From Bryobacteraceae bacterium (GTDB lineage: Bacteria; Acidobacteriota; Terriglobia; Bryobacterales; Bryobacteraceae), in contig JASHQT010000014.1 of assembly GCA_030039005.1 (NCBI GenBank), forward strand, positions 1 through 23,617: 23,617 nucleotides of DNA, written 5' to 3'. Position 1 is the first letter of the stretch; each line of letters starts with the position of its first letter. Of the stretch, positions 7,291 through 15,063 are shown piece after piece. Under the pieces are notes generated by a model, which saw only the letters and a program-made list of their open reading frames with translations, made no database searches and was not told the origin of the DNA. Both the position numbers and the translations under genes were made by a program.

Positions 7291-8913
7291 ATGGCCGCTA
7301 AGGATACCATCCGCTTCACCCAACCCTCCGACGAGATCGCGCAGGCCAAGACCCTGGCCGCGCGCTACCGCTGCGATTTCGTCGACCTGCGCGAAGTCCG
7401 CATCGATCATGACCTGTTCCACTCCGTGCCGGTGGACCTGATGTTCCGTTATAACTTCGTGCCTATCCATTCGCAAAACGGGCACTTGGACATCGCACTG
7501 GCCGATCCGCGGAACCTCAACCTGATCGACGAGCTGGCGATTCTGCTGCAGAAGAAGCTGCACGTCAAGGTTGCCACGCTGTCGCAGATTTCGGACCTGC
7601 TCAAGAAAACCGAGCAGTCCCAGCGCGTGCTCGAAGAAGTCACCGAAGGCTTCACGCTCGACGTGATCGGCGAAGAGGAAAACCAGGACGAAACGCTGTC
7701 CATCGACAAGCTCACTGCCGACAGTGACATCGCGCCGGTGATCAAGCTGGTGGACACCACCATCTTCAACGCGCTCGAACGCCGCGCAAGCGACATTCAC
7801 GTGGAGACGCGCGACCAGGAAGTGGCCATCAAGTACCGGATTGACGGTGTCTTGCATTATGCGATGCCGCCCATCTCCAAGGACTGGCATTCCACCATCA
7901 TTTCCCGCCTGAAGGTAATGAGCGAACTCGATATCGCCGAGCGCCGCATACCTCAAGATGGTCGCTTTCGGGTGCGGTACAAGACCCGCCTGATCGATTT
8001 CCGCGTGTCCATCATGCCTACCATCCACGGCGAAGACGCCGTGCTGCGCGTGCTGGATAAGGAATCCATGAGCGAGAAGTTCGCCAAACTCTCGCTCGAC
8101 GTGGTGGGCTTCTCGGATTCCGATCTGGTGAAATTCCGCCGTTACATCAAGGAGCCGTACGGGATGGTGCTCGTCACCGGGCCCACCGGCTCGGGCAAAA
8201 CCACCACGCTGTATGCGGCGGTGAGCGAAATCAAGAACGACGAAGACAAGATCATCACCATTGAAGATCCCGTGGAATACCAGATCAAAGGCATCACGCA
8301 GATTCCGGTGAACGAAAAGAAAGGTCTGTCGTTCGCGCGCGGGCTCCGTTCCATCCTGCGTCACGATCCGGACAAGATCATGGTGGGCGAAATCCGCGAC
8401 CAGGAGACGGCGCAGATCGCCATCAATGCCGCCCTCACCGGTCACCTGGTGTTCACCACCGTGCACGCCAACAACGTGCTGGACGTGCTGGGCCGCTTCC
8501 TGAACATGGGCGTGGAGCCGTACAATTTCGTTTCCGCGCTGAACTGTATCCTGGCGCAGCGCCTGGTGCGCGTCATCTGCAATTACTGCAAGGCGCCGGT
8601 GCAATATCCGGAGTCCTATCTGGTCGAAAGCGGGCTCAATCCCGAAGAATGGCGCAACACGACGTTCTACGAAGGTCCGGGGTGCTTTGAATGCGGCGGC
8701 ACCGGTTTCCGCGGCCGCACCGCGATTCACGAACTGCTGGATTTGAGCGAGCGCATTCGGGAAATGATTCTGGACCGGAGGCCGACGTCGGAAATCAAAC
8801 GCGCGGCGCGCGAGGAAGGCATGACGTTCCTGCGCGAGTCCGCCATCGAGAAAGTGCGCCAAGGGGTGACTACCTTGAAGGAGATCAACAAGGTCACCTT
8901 TATCGAGGGCTAA
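7291..8913 (+). CDS. pilB: Type IV pilus assembly / type II secretion ATPase (PilB/GspE)
   Basis: 540 residues. The N-terminal MshEN/GspE_N-type domain (about 10-110) is followed by the hexameric ATPase core. Visible motifs are Walker A GPTGSGKT (297-304), the Asp box IITIEDPVEY (321-330), Walker B DKIMVGEIRD (361-370) and the His box LTGHLVFTTVHANN (382-395). A zinc-binding pair of CxxC motifs sits at C430/C433 and C465/C468, as in extension ATPases and not in retraction (PilT) ATPases. The protein powers pilin polymerisation from the cytoplasmic face. AGAAGG at 7278-7283 is a good ribosome-binding site for the ATG at 7291. It is separated from pilC by an 87-base gap holding a large hairpin. 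Confidence 0.95.
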   Translation: MAAKDTIRFTQPSDEIAQAKTLAARYRCDFVDLREVRIDHDLFHSVPVDLMFRYNFVPIHSQNGHLDIALADPRNLNLIDELAILLQKKLHVKVATLSQISDLLKKTEQSQRVLEEVTEGFTLDVIGEEENQDETLSIDKLTADSDIAPVIKLVDTTIFNALERRASDIHVETRDQEVAIKYRIDGVLHYAMPPISKDWHSTIISRLKVMSELDIAERRIPQDGRFRVRYKTRLIDFRVSIMPTIHGEDAVLRVLDKESMSEKFAKLSLDVVGFSDSDLVKFRRYIKEPYGMVLVTGPTGSGKTTTLYAAVSEIKNDEDKIITIEDPVEYQIKGITQIPVNEKKGLSFARGLRSILRHDPDKIMVGEIRDQETAQIAINAALTGHLVFTTVHANNVLDVLGRFLNMGVEPYNFVSALNCILAQRLVRVICNYCKAPVQYPESYLVESGLNPEEWRNTTFYEGPGCFECGGTGFRGRTAIHELLDLSERIREMILDRRPTSEIKRAAREEGMTFLRESAIEKVRQGVTTLKEINKVTFIEG

Positions 8914-8920
8914 CCGAACC

Positions 8921-9817
8921 ATGCCGCTTCCGAGCATTCTGTCCAATCTGTTGCAGGATCCGCCGCCCACGCACGCCTTCGAGCTGTCTGAAGCGGGCCT
9001 GGCGTTCGCGCCTGTTTCGCATCCCGCGCTCGCGCGATTCGACGCTTTTGAGCCCGGCGTGCTGCTGGCTTCGCCCGCGCACGAAAACATCCAGCAGCCG
9101 CAAGCGGTGCTGGAATCCATCCAGAAGCTGGTGCCTGCCAACGGGCATCGCAAGCGCCGCGCTGCGGTGATCCTGCCGGACTACTGCGCCCGCGTCGCGG
9201 TGCTGGACTTCGACACGTTCCCTTCCGACCCCGAAGAACAGCAGGCGCTGGTGCGCTTCCGCCTGAAGAAGAGCGTGCCGTTTGAAGTGGAGACGGCGGT
9301 GGTGAGCTATATCCAGCAGCCGCACCCGGAGGCAGCGAAGAACGGGCCGAAGGTGGATGTGCTCGCCGCCGCCATGGCTTCCGACATCGTCCGGCAATAT
9401 GAAGCGCCGTTTCGCCTAGCCGGCTTCCAACCGGGTTTGGTCACCACGTCGTCACTCGCGGCGCTCAACCTGCTTGCCTCCGAGGGCATCGCGCTGCTGG
9501 TGAAGCTGAGCGGGCGCGTCCTTTCCGTGCTGGTGCTCGACGGAAATACAGTCAACCTGGCGCGCTGCCTGGAACTCGAGGGCAGCGAGCTGGAAGACAT
9601 TGAATCCATCCTGCATCCCACCATCGCGTACGTCGAGGACCAACTGAAGGGCCGTCCCAACCAGATTTGGCTGGCCGGATTCGGCCCCAATGCTCGCGAA
9701 GTGGCGGCGCGCTGGCAAAACGAGTGGGGCGTTCCGGTCGAAGCCCTCCACTCGCGCTTCGGCCAGCCGGATCAAGGCAACGCCGGGTTGTTCGGCTATC
9801 TGGAGTCAGTGGCGTAG
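8921..9817 (+). CDS. pilM: PilM-like actin-fold pilus assembly protein
   Basis: 298 residues, cytoplasmic, with no membrane segment. The RFRLKKSVPFEVETAVVSYI stretch and the following VLAAAMASDIVRQYEAPFRLAGFQP are characteristic of PilM. VKLSGRVLSVLVLDGNTVNLAR and IWLAGFGPNAREVA correspond to later parts of the actin-like fold. PilM binds the PilN N-terminus and links the inner-membrane subcomplex to the ATPase and platform. It begins 7 bases after pilB and ends 14 bases before pilN, so it belongs to the same operon. It is somewhat shorter and more divergent than typical PilM (about 350), so nucleotide binding is uncertain; GspL N-terminal domain is the related alternative. Confidence 0.85.
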   Translation: MPLPSILSNLLQDPPPTHAFELSEAGLAFAPVSHPALARFDAFEPGVLLASPAHENIQQPQAVLESIQKLVPANGHRKRRAAVILPDYCARVAVLDFDTFPSDPEEQQALVRFRLKKSVPFEVETAVVSYIQQPHPEAAKNGPKVDVLAAAMASDIVRQYEAPFRLAGFQPGLVTTSSLAALNLLASEGIALLVKLSGRVLSVLVLDGNTVNLARCLELEGSELEDIESILHPTIAYVEDQLKGRPNQIWLAGFGPNAREVAARWQNEWGVPVEALHSRFGQPDQGNAGLFGYLESVA

Positions 9818-9831
9818 GAGATGGCGTAAGC

Positions 9832-10407
9832 ATGGCATTGCGAGTTCCCCTCAATCTGGCCAGCGAACCATTCCGGCGGGACCGGCCGCTGGTGGTGGGT
9901 TCGGTGGCGCTCGCCGTCGGGCTCACGCTGGTGCTGATTTATCAGGTGTTCGCCATTGTCTCCGAACGCCGCCAAGCGGCCGATATTCGCGCCGCGATCG
10001 CCCGCGAGACTGTGCAATTGCAGCGCGTCGCCGCCCAGCAAGCCAGGCTGAACGCAACGTTGCGCCAGCCCGAGAACGCCGAAGTCCTGGAACGCAGCCT
10101 GTTCCTCAATACCCTCATCGAGCGCAAAGCCATCAGTTGGACCAAGATTTTCGGCGATCTCGAAAAGGTGATGCCATACAACGTGCGCCTGATTTCGGTG
10201 CGGCTTCCCGAGGTGAATACGCACAATCAGGTTCTGCTCGACATGGTGGTAGGCGCCAAGGAAGTGCCGCCCATCCTGGAACTGGTGAAGCGGCTGGAAA
10301 CTGCTCCGCAGTTCGGCGACACCAGCGTGCAATCGGCGGCGCCACCTTCGCAAACCGACCCGTATTATCGCTATCACGTCACGGTGACCTATGCTCAGAA
10401 GCTTTAA
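9832..10407 (+). CDS. pilN: PilN-like inner-membrane pilus assembly protein
   Basis: 191 residues. The N-terminus LRVPLNLASEPFRRDR is the conserved PilN motif (INLLP-like) that binds PilM. A single membrane helix (about 23-42) is followed by a coiled-coil and a ferredoxin-like periplasmic region (WTKIFGDLEKVMPYNVRLISV). The frame is open further upstream, but the ATG at 9832, with AGGAG at 9816-9820, gives the family N-terminus. It overlaps pilO by 17 bases, a strong sign of co-translation. Together with PilM, PilO and the PilP-like protein it forms the inner-membrane alignment complex. Confidence 0.88.
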   Translation: MALRVPLNLASEPFRRDRPLVVGSVALAVGLTLVLIYQVFAIVSERRQAADIRAAIARETVQLQRVAAQQARLNATLRQPENAEVLERSLFLNTLIERKAISWTKIFGDLEKVMPYNVRLISVRLPEVNTHNQVLLDMVVGAKEVPPILELVKRLETAPQFGDTSVQSAAPPSQTDPYYRYHVTVTYAQKL

Positions 10408-10963
10408 CCGGGCGTCGAACAATCCGCGCGCGTTGATGCGCTACGGGCTAGGCGCGCTGGCGGTGGCCAACCTCGTGGCGCTGTATTTTGTGATTCGTCC
10501 TCCAGGAGGTTCGGCCCAGCAGCTTGCGGCGCAAGCGCTCGATTTGCACCTCCAGATCCGCCAGCAGCAAGCCACGCTCGACCGGACGCGTCAGCTGGCG
10601 AGCAAAATCGCGCTGGGGCGCGGGGAAGGCGACAAGTTCATGACGAGCTACATTCTGCCCCGGCGCACGGCGTATTCTACGATCATGGCCGAGCTAAACG
10701 ACCTGGCCGGCCAATCCAAGGTCGCTGCGCGCGACAGCGCGATTGCGCTCCAAGCCGTGGATGGAAGCGACACCCTCGATATGATGCAGGTCTCGGCGAA
10801 TTTCGAAGGCTTGTATCCGGATCTGATCCATTTCATCAACCTGGTCGACAAGTCGGACCGGCTGCTGATCATCGAGAGCCTGAACGCCACTCCGCAGCAA
10901 TCGGGCGGCCGCATCAACGTCACGCTCAAGCTGGATACCTTCGTGCAGGAGGACGGATCGTAA
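10391..10963 (+). CDS. pilO: PilO-like inner-membrane pilus assembly protein
   Basis: 190 residues: a short cytoplasmic tail, one membrane helix (about 18-36), a coiled-coil (LDLHLQIRQQQATLDRTRQL) and a periplasmic PilO-type domain (YSTIMAELNDLAGQSKVAA, then YPDLIHFINLVDKSDRLLIIESL). PilO pairs with PilN in the periplasm. The gene starts inside the end of pilN (17-base overlap) and ends 3 bases before the next gene. Its size, topology and place between pilN and a PilP/GspC-like gene all agree with the call; GspM is the type II secretion counterpart. Confidence 0.85.
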   Translation: MLRSFNRASNNPRALMRYGLGALAVANLVALYFVIRPPGGSAQQLAAQALDLHLQIRQQQATLDRTRQLASKIALGRGEGDKFMTSYILPRRTAYSTIMAELNDLAGQSKVAARDSAIALQAVDGSDTLDMMQVSANFEGLYPDLIHFINLVDKSDRLLIIESLNATPQQSGGRINVTLKLDTFVQEDGS

Positions 10964-10966
10964 GCC

Positions 10967-11689
10967 ATGAACGTGGTGCCGAGTAAGGTAGGCGCGGATC
11001 CGAAGAAGATCGCTATCCTGGGTGTCCTGGTGGCGGCAGCGGTGTTCCTCTATTTCTACAACAGCAGCAATCCAGGTGGCGATTCGGCTTCGACGCCCGC
11101 CCCCAGCCGCGCGCGCGGCGCAGCGTCCGCCCCGTCCCCGGTTGAGGCGCAACGCGGGGCCCAACGGTCATCATTCCGTAGAGTGCAGGAGGACGCCGGC
11201 GGCTCGCGCGAGTTCCGGCCGTCGTTCAAACCCAAGGATGTCGATACCGCCAACATCGACCCGACCCTGCGTCTGGATTTGCTCGCGAAGTTGAAAAAAG
11301 TAGACGTGGACGCGGGTACGCGTTCGCTGTTTGAGATCAGCGCCACGCCGCCGCCCGCGGAGATCGGCGTAAAGGAGCCGGACATAATCGCGATCAAGCG
11401 TCCATTCGTCGGCCCCATCGAGCAAAAGCCGCCCGCGCCGGCCCCCGAGCCCAAGGCGCCGCCCATCCCGCTCAAATTCTACGGTTTCATCAACAAGAAC
11501 AAGGCCGACGGCGACCGGCGAGCGTTTTTTCTGGACGGCGAAGATATCGTGATCGCCGGCGAAGGCGATATGATCAAGAAGCGCTACAAAATCCTGCGGA
11601 TCGGCGTCAATTCGGCGGTAGTGGAAGATACGGAATTCAAGAGCAACAACCAGCAGACGCTGCCGCTCGAGGCCGAGCTGAAGGGATGA
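10967..11689 (+). CDS. PilP/GspC-like periplasmic linker protein
   Basis: 240 residues: membrane anchor at about 14-30, a Ser/Pro/Ala-rich flexible linker (35-66), an intermediate segment (RLDLLAKLKKVDVDAGTRSLFEI), a second Pro-rich linker (154-168), and a small beta domain at 168-235 (PLKFYGFINKNKADGDRRAFFLDGEDI split over FYGFI and RRAFFLDGEDIVIAGEGD, then YKILRIGVNSAVVED). That last domain resembles the homology region of PilP/GspC, which contacts PilN/PilO or the secretin. PilP is usually a lipoprotein; this protein has an uncleaved-looking anchor and no lipobox, which is closer to GspC. Position after pilO supports the role. Its last 16 bases are duplicated just before the next gene. Confidence 0.7.
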   Translation: MNVVPSKVGADPKKIAILGVLVAAAVFLYFYNSSNPGGDSASTPAPSRARGAASAPSPVEAQRGAQRSSFRRVQEDAGGSREFRPSFKPKDVDTANIDPTLRLDLLAKLKKVDVDAGTRSLFEISATPPPAEIGVKEPDIIAIKRPFVGPIEQKPPAPAPEPKAPPIPLKFYGFINKNKADGDRRAFFLDGEDIVIAGEGDMIKKRYKILRIGVNSAVVEDTEFKSNNQQTLPLEAELKG

Positions 11690-11715
11690 AGAGGAAGCGG
11701 AGCTGAAGGGATGAA
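11675..11715 (+). repeat. 16-base direct repeat at the junction of the PilP-like and pilin-like genes
   Basis: GAGCTGAAGGGATGAA occurs at 11675-11690 and again at 11700-11715. The second copy supplies the AAGGG ribosome-binding site and ATG of the pilin-like gene. The first copy contains the PilP-like stop within an ATGA, plus a six-codon open frame (MKRKRS). A 25-base duplication seems to have separated two genes that once overlapped by ATGA. Confidence 0.75.
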
Positions 11716-13183
11716 ACCGGCAGTACGACGGGGAAACAACGAGTCGGGCTTCGCGCTCCTTCTGGTGCTCGTCATGGCCGCGGCGGTCGCCATCACCCTT
11801 TACATGGAAGTGCCGCGCTTCGCGTTCGAATCGCAGCGCGACCGCGAACAGATGACCATCGATCGCGGACACCAGTACGTTCGCGCCATCCAGCTCTTCT
11901 ACCGCAAATACCAGCTTTATCCCCAGACCCTGGACGATCTGGAGACTACGCGCAACATTCGCTTCCTGCGCCACCGGTACTTAGACCCGTTGACTGGCAA
12001 GCAGTATCGCTTGCTGCACGTGGGGCCGGCCGGACAGCTCACCGACTCGCTGGTACAGCCTCCGCCCCCGTTGCCCGGATCGAGCGGCGGAGCGGGCGCG
12101 AATGCTTCTCAGACTTCCCCGAACGGGCAGACTTCCCCGAACGGGCAAACTTCGCAGACTTCACAAACATCTCAAAGCTCGGGTTCGGCGAACAGCGGAC
12201 AACCCGCCGATCCGAATAATCCTAACGACCCCAACGCCCAGCAGATCAATCCGCTGGACATGGCCCAGAAAAGGCCCAGCGATCGCATCATCGGGTCTCA
12301 GAGCGAAGCCGCAGCCGGCAATCCCGGCGACCTCCCCGGCGAACCTTCGGGTGACCAGCCTCCGCCCGAGCCGGATCCCAATCAGCCTCAACAGCCGCAG
12401 CCGGCACCGCAACCAGTCGTCGGGCAACCGGTGCCCGGGCAGCCCGTAGCGGGCCAGCCTATACAGCCGGGCGATCCTAATCAGCCAGGACAGCCCGGCG
12501 ACCCCAATCAGCCCGGCAATCCCGCTGAGCCGGGCCAAACCGGCGTTCCCGGTCAATCTGGGATTCCCGGCCAGCCCCCACAGGTGCCCGGCCAGCCGGT
12601 GGCGCCAGTGCCATTCGGATCGCCTCCCAACGCGAATCCCTCCACTGGATTCGCTCCGAGCGCTTCTCCCTATCCGAACCCAGGTTACCCGCCATCGGGG
12701 CCATCGGGAGGTTATGTGGGCGGCGCTGGCACGGCTGGCTACCCCGGTGGTCCCGGAAATCCAACGGGCGCCGCCGGCCCGCAAAGCGCGGCCAGTATGA
12801 TTCAGAACCTCCTTACTACGCCGCGGCAGCCACCGTCTTCCATCGCTTCCGCGTTCACCAGCGGGAATACAGGCGGGATTGCCGGAGTCGCCAGCACTGC
12901 TGACGGCAAGGGCATCCACAAAGTCAACGACCGCTCCAAGTACAAGGAGTGGGAATTCATCTACGACCTCAAGAAAGATAAGAACGTGGTGGGCGCCGCT
13001 GCCGTCAACGCGCAGCAGAATGTACAGCAGCAGATGCAGCAAAACCAAAGCGGCAGCAACTCTCCGTTTGGAAGCGGTCCGAGTTCGAGTCCGTTTAGCT
13101 CCGGCCCGTCCACTTCGGCCGGTTCTCCGGGCTCAGCGGGGTCGACCAGCGCACCTGCCACGGCGCCCCCGCCCTCGCAGTAG
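11711..13183 (+). CDS. Pilin-like protein with long Pro/Gly/Gln-rich disordered region
   Basis: 490 residues. The N-terminus has a prepilin-type signal: NNESG followed by FALLLVLVMAAAVAITLYM, with cleavage expected after G13. Position +5 of the mature protein is Leu (L18) and not the usual Glu, as in GspK-type minor pseudopilins. A GspG-like segment follows (about 54-104: YVRAIQLFYRKYQLYPQTL, then RYLDPLTGKQYRLLH). Residues about 115-385 are low-complexity, dominated by Pro, Gly, Gln, Ser and Asn with collagen-like GQP/GDPNQP repeats. A folded C-terminal segment (about 393-428: DGKGIHKVNDRSKYKEWEFI) and a Ser/Gly/Pro tail complete it. It is last in the pilus operon, so it is probably a minor pilin or pseudopilin with a surface-exposed stalk. 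Its stop directly abuts the stop of the convergent gene. Confidence 0.7.
   Translation: MKPAVRRGNNESGFALLLVLVMAAAVAITLYMEVPRFAFESQRDREQMTIDRGHQYVRAIQLFYRKYQLYPQTLDDLETTRNIRFLRHRYLDPLTGKQYRLLHVGPAGQLTDSLVQPPPPLPGSSGGAGANASQTSPNGQTSPNGQTSQTSQTSQSSGSANSGQPADPNNPNDPNAQQINPLDMAQKRPSDRIIGSQSEAAAGNPGDLPGEPSGDQPPPEPDPNQPQQPQPAPQPVVGQPVPGQPVAGQPIQPGDPNQPGQPGDPNQPGNPAEPGQTGVPGQSGIPGQPPQVPGQPVAPVPFGSPPNANPSTGFAPSASPYPNPGYPPSGPSGGYVGGAGTAGYPGGPGNPTGAAGPQSAASMIQNLLTTPRQPPSSIASAFTSGNTGGIAGVASTADGKGIHKVNDRSKYKEWEFIYDLKKDKNVVGAAAVNAQQNVQQQMQQNQSGSNSPFGSGPSSSPFSSGPSTSAGSPGSAGSTSAPATAPPPSQ
12110..12145 (+). repeat. Two perfect 18-base tandem repeats in the pilin-like gene
   Basis: CAGACTTCCCCGAACGGG is repeated exactly at 12110-12127 and 12128-12145, encoding QTSPNG twice (counted in frame as SQTSPNG/QTSPNG). 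The following bases decay into further QTS codons. It lies in the disordered part, so length change there would keep frame and be tolerated. Confidence 0.8.
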
Positions 13184-13690
13184 CTAGATAAACATCTCCT
13201 CGTCGCTGGTGGCACGGTCCACCGTCGCACGGTTGCCACGCGCCAGCGCCCCCAGCGCGGCGCGCACGCCCGCCGCGATCCCGTTCACTTCGCGCAGCGG
13301 CCGCATGATGCCGTCGTGAACCACGGCCACCGTCTCGTGCGCGCGGCTTAAGGTGTCGTCGATCACCAGCTCGACGCGCTCCATCTGCAGTTTGGCGCGC
13401 GCCGCTGCGTCACCCACCACTTCCTCCACGATCGCCAACTGGCGTTTGGTGGAATCCAGGATTTCGTTGGCCCGCGTGGTGACCTCGGTGATTTGCTTAC
13501 CGCTCTGCTCCACGGTCGCGTCGGCCTTGGTGACCAGGCTTTCCACCTTCGGAAGCAGCGGATTGATGGATTCCTGGAGCGCCTTGGTGGTGCGGTAAAT
13601 TCCTGCCAGCATGCCGGCCTGAATGCACAGCGCAATGGCCGCGATGATGACAAACGCTGCCATCACGTACAGCAAAGCGATTTCGCTCAT
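13184..13690 (-). CDS. DUF948-like membrane-anchored coiled-coil protein
   Basis: 168 residues with one N-terminal membrane helix (about 6-28, LLYVMAAFVIIAAIALCIQ) and a long amphipathic, probably coiled-coil region (LQESINPLLPKVESLVTKAD, then ITEVTTRANEILDSTKRQLAIVEEVV). This layout is that of DUF948/YtxG-type proteins. It lies 18 bp downstream of the end of a YtxH-like gene on the same strand; a ytxG-ytxH pairing is known in the Bacillus general stress regulon, so an envelope or stress role is reasonable. The frame ends at the TAG of 13184-13186, immediately next to the TAG of the convergent pilin-like gene (TAGCTA). Confidence 0.65.
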   Translation of the reverse strand: MSEIALLYVMAAFVIIAAIALCIQAGMLAGIYRTTKALQESINPLLPKVESLVTKADATVEQSGKQITEVTTRANEILDSTKRQLAIVEEVVGDAAARAKLQMERVELVIDDTLSRAHETVAVVHDGIMRPLREVNGIAAGVRAALGALARGNRATVDRATSDEEMFI

Positions 13691-13708
13691 GATGTTTCTC
13701 CGCGGATC

Positions 13709-14014
13709 TTACAAACGGTCGGCGTCGTTGGGCGTGGCGCTGACTGCCTCGCGATAGGCCTGCTTGCCGGCTTCCACGGCAGCCATCAGATTGTCGCGTT
13801 GCTTGGTGACTGTCGACCGGCCGCGTTCGATCGCGTCCGAGGCCTGCTCCCGCACCTCGGCGGTTCGCCGCTTCAAAAACTCCTTGCCTTCATCGGCCTT
13901 GGACCGTAGCAGGTCCCTGGTTTCGGGTCCCGATTTCGGAGCAAACAGCAGCCCCGCCGCCACCCCCAGTCCTAACCCCAGGAAAAAATACGAAAACTTG
14001 TTATCGTCTTCCAT
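13709..14014 (-). CDS. YtxH-like small membrane protein
   Basis: About 101 residues. The N-terminus FSYFFLGLGLGVAAGLLFAPKSGPETRDLL is the YtxH signature: a Gly-rich membrane segment followed by the APKSG-x-TR motif. A charged helical tail follows (KEFLKRRTAEVREQASDAIE). The frame is open from 14047, but AAAGGA about 10 bases before the ATG at 14014 and the position of the membrane segment favour 14014. Probably co-transcribed with the DUF948-like gene. Family members are often stress-induced in Firmicutes; function is not established. Confidence 0.78.
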   Translation of the reverse strand: MEDDNKFSYFFLGLGLGVAAGLLFAPKSGPETRDLLRSKADEGKEFLKRRTAEVREQASDAIERGRSTVTKQRDNLMAAVEAGKQAYREAVSATPNDADRL

Positions 14015-14055
14015 GCCTAGCCGTCCTTTCTTTCCGTTCAGGCTCATCTCTACAA

Positions 14056-14075
14056 TAGCAGTCTGGAATCTGCTA
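14056..14075. promoter_or_regulatory. Dyad between the YtxH-like gene and recX
   Basis: TAGCAG (14056-14061) and CTGCTA (14070-14075) form a perfect 6-base inverted repeat with an 8-base spacer. It lies in the 89-base gap between the divergent starts at 14014 and 14104, a good place for an operator shared by both genes. It does not match the LexA boxes known to me. Regulator unknown. Confidence 0.35.
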
Positions 14076-14103
14076 GCGTAGCCTGTAATTTGATCTGTTT
14101 CTT

Positions 14104-14682
14104 ATGGCGAAAACACCGCCTCAGCCGTTAGATCGCGAGAAGCTGCTAAACGTTGCATTACGAGCGCTCGGCGCGCGGGCGCATTCCACCGGCGAGCTGC
14201 GCGAGAAGCTGCGCCGCCGCGCGCGAAACGAAGCCGACGTCGACGCCGTCCTGTCCAAAGTCAAAGAAGCGGGCTACCTCAATGACCGGCGCTTCGCCGA
14301 AAGCTACGCCGCCGCGCGCCTGGAGGACCAGGGCCTGGGAAAAATGCGCGTGCTGCGCGACCTGCGCCAGAAGCGCGTCGCGCCGGAGCTGGCCACGCAA
14401 GTGACCGAGCAAACCTACGCCGAAACGAACGAAGCGGACTTGATCGAGGAGTTTCTGCGGCGCAAATATCGCGGCAAGAAGCTGGGCGAGTTCCTGAGCG
14501 AGCAAAAGAATCTGGCCGCGGCATTCCGGCGCTTGCGCTACGCGGGGTTTTCCGCCGGCCAATCGATCCGGGTATTGAAGCGCTTCGCAAAGCAGGCCGA
14601 GGCGCTGGACGCGCTGGAAGCGCAGGATGCATCCGACGCGTCAGCGGACGAAGACCGTCACCAGCACTCCCGTGACGATTAG
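14104..14682 (+). CDS. recX: RecX-family regulator of RecA
   Basis: 192 residues of charged, all-helical repeats typical of RecX: ALRALGARAHSTGELREKL, then VLSKVKEAGYLNDRRFAESYAA (the GYLND-RFA motif), then GLGKMRVLRDLRQKRVAPEL and FLRRKYRGKKLGEF, then FRRLRYAGFSAGQSIRVLKR. RecX proteins bind RecA filaments and usually restrain recombination activity. recA is not next to it here, unlike in many genomes. No clear ribosome-binding site precedes the ATG. The last 42 bases overlap the 3' end of the convergent EamA gene, so the acidic/His-rich tail (SADEDRHQHSRDD) may be a recent extension. Confidence 0.88.
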   Translation: MAKTPPQPLDREKLLNVALRALGARAHSTGELREKLRRRARNEADVDAVLSKVKEAGYLNDRRFAESYAAARLEDQGLGKMRVLRDLRQKRVAPELATQVTEQTYAETNEADLIEEFLRRKYRGKKLGEFLSEQKNLAAAFRRLRYAGFSAGQSIRVLKRFAKQAEALDALEAQDASDASADEDRHQHSRDD

Positions 14683-15063
14683 AATCGCCCCCAGCACATT
14701 GCCCAAGTGCGGCTTCTCGCCTAAAAATACGAACGCCATCACCACCGCCAGCGCCACGCTGAGTTTGTCGATGGGCGCCACGCGCGAAGCCTCACCCAAC
14801 TGCAGCGCCCGGTAATAGAAGAGCCACGAAAGACCGGTCGCGATGGCGGATAGAAACAGGAAGACGAACGTGTGGCGCGAGATCTTGAAGATGTCCGCCG
14901 CGTTGCCCTGCAGCGCCACGATGCCCCAGGCGAAGAAAACGATAATCGCCGTGCGGAACGCGACTGCCAGGTTGCTGTCCACGCCTTCCACGCCGATCTT
15001 GCCGAAGATGGCCACCAGCGCCGCGAAAAACGCGGAAAGAACGGCGTAGCCGGCCCAATTCAT
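14641..15063 (-). CDS. Half-size EamA-family membrane transporter
   Basis: 140 residues with about five membrane helices and a single EamA (DMT superfamily) domain: WAGYAVLSAFFAALVAIFGK, then FRTAIIVFFAWGIVAL, then GLSWLFYYRALQLGEASRVAPIDKLS, then LGEKPHLGNVLGAILIVTG. Full-size family members have two such domains, so this one presumably works as a dimer. Its ATG overlaps the stop of the peptidase gene (ATGA at 15060-15063), so the two are co-translated. Substrate cannot be told from sequence; the partner suggests a link with amino-acid or dipeptide use. Its 3' end overlaps recX by 42 bases. Confidence 0.85.
   Translation of the reverse strand: MNWAGYAVLSAFFAALVAIFGKIGVEGVDSNLAVAFRTAIIVFFAWGIVALQGNAADIFKISRHTFVFLFLSAIATGLSWLFYYRALQLGEASRVAPIDKLSVALAVVMAFVFLGEKPHLGNVLGAILIVTGVLVTVFVR

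Noticed and set aside
6859..9153. 764-codon open frame on the minus strand opposite pilC, pilB and pilM
   Set aside because: It is antisense to three well-conserved genes, has His/Gln/Asp-rich low-quality composition and no recognisable domain; long shadows like this are common opposite GC-rich genes.
12400..12640. Short repeats that might suggest a CRISPR-like array
   Set aside because: The repeats are imperfect, lack uniform spacers and follow the codon frame of the Pro/Gly/Gln-rich protein; they are coding low complexity.
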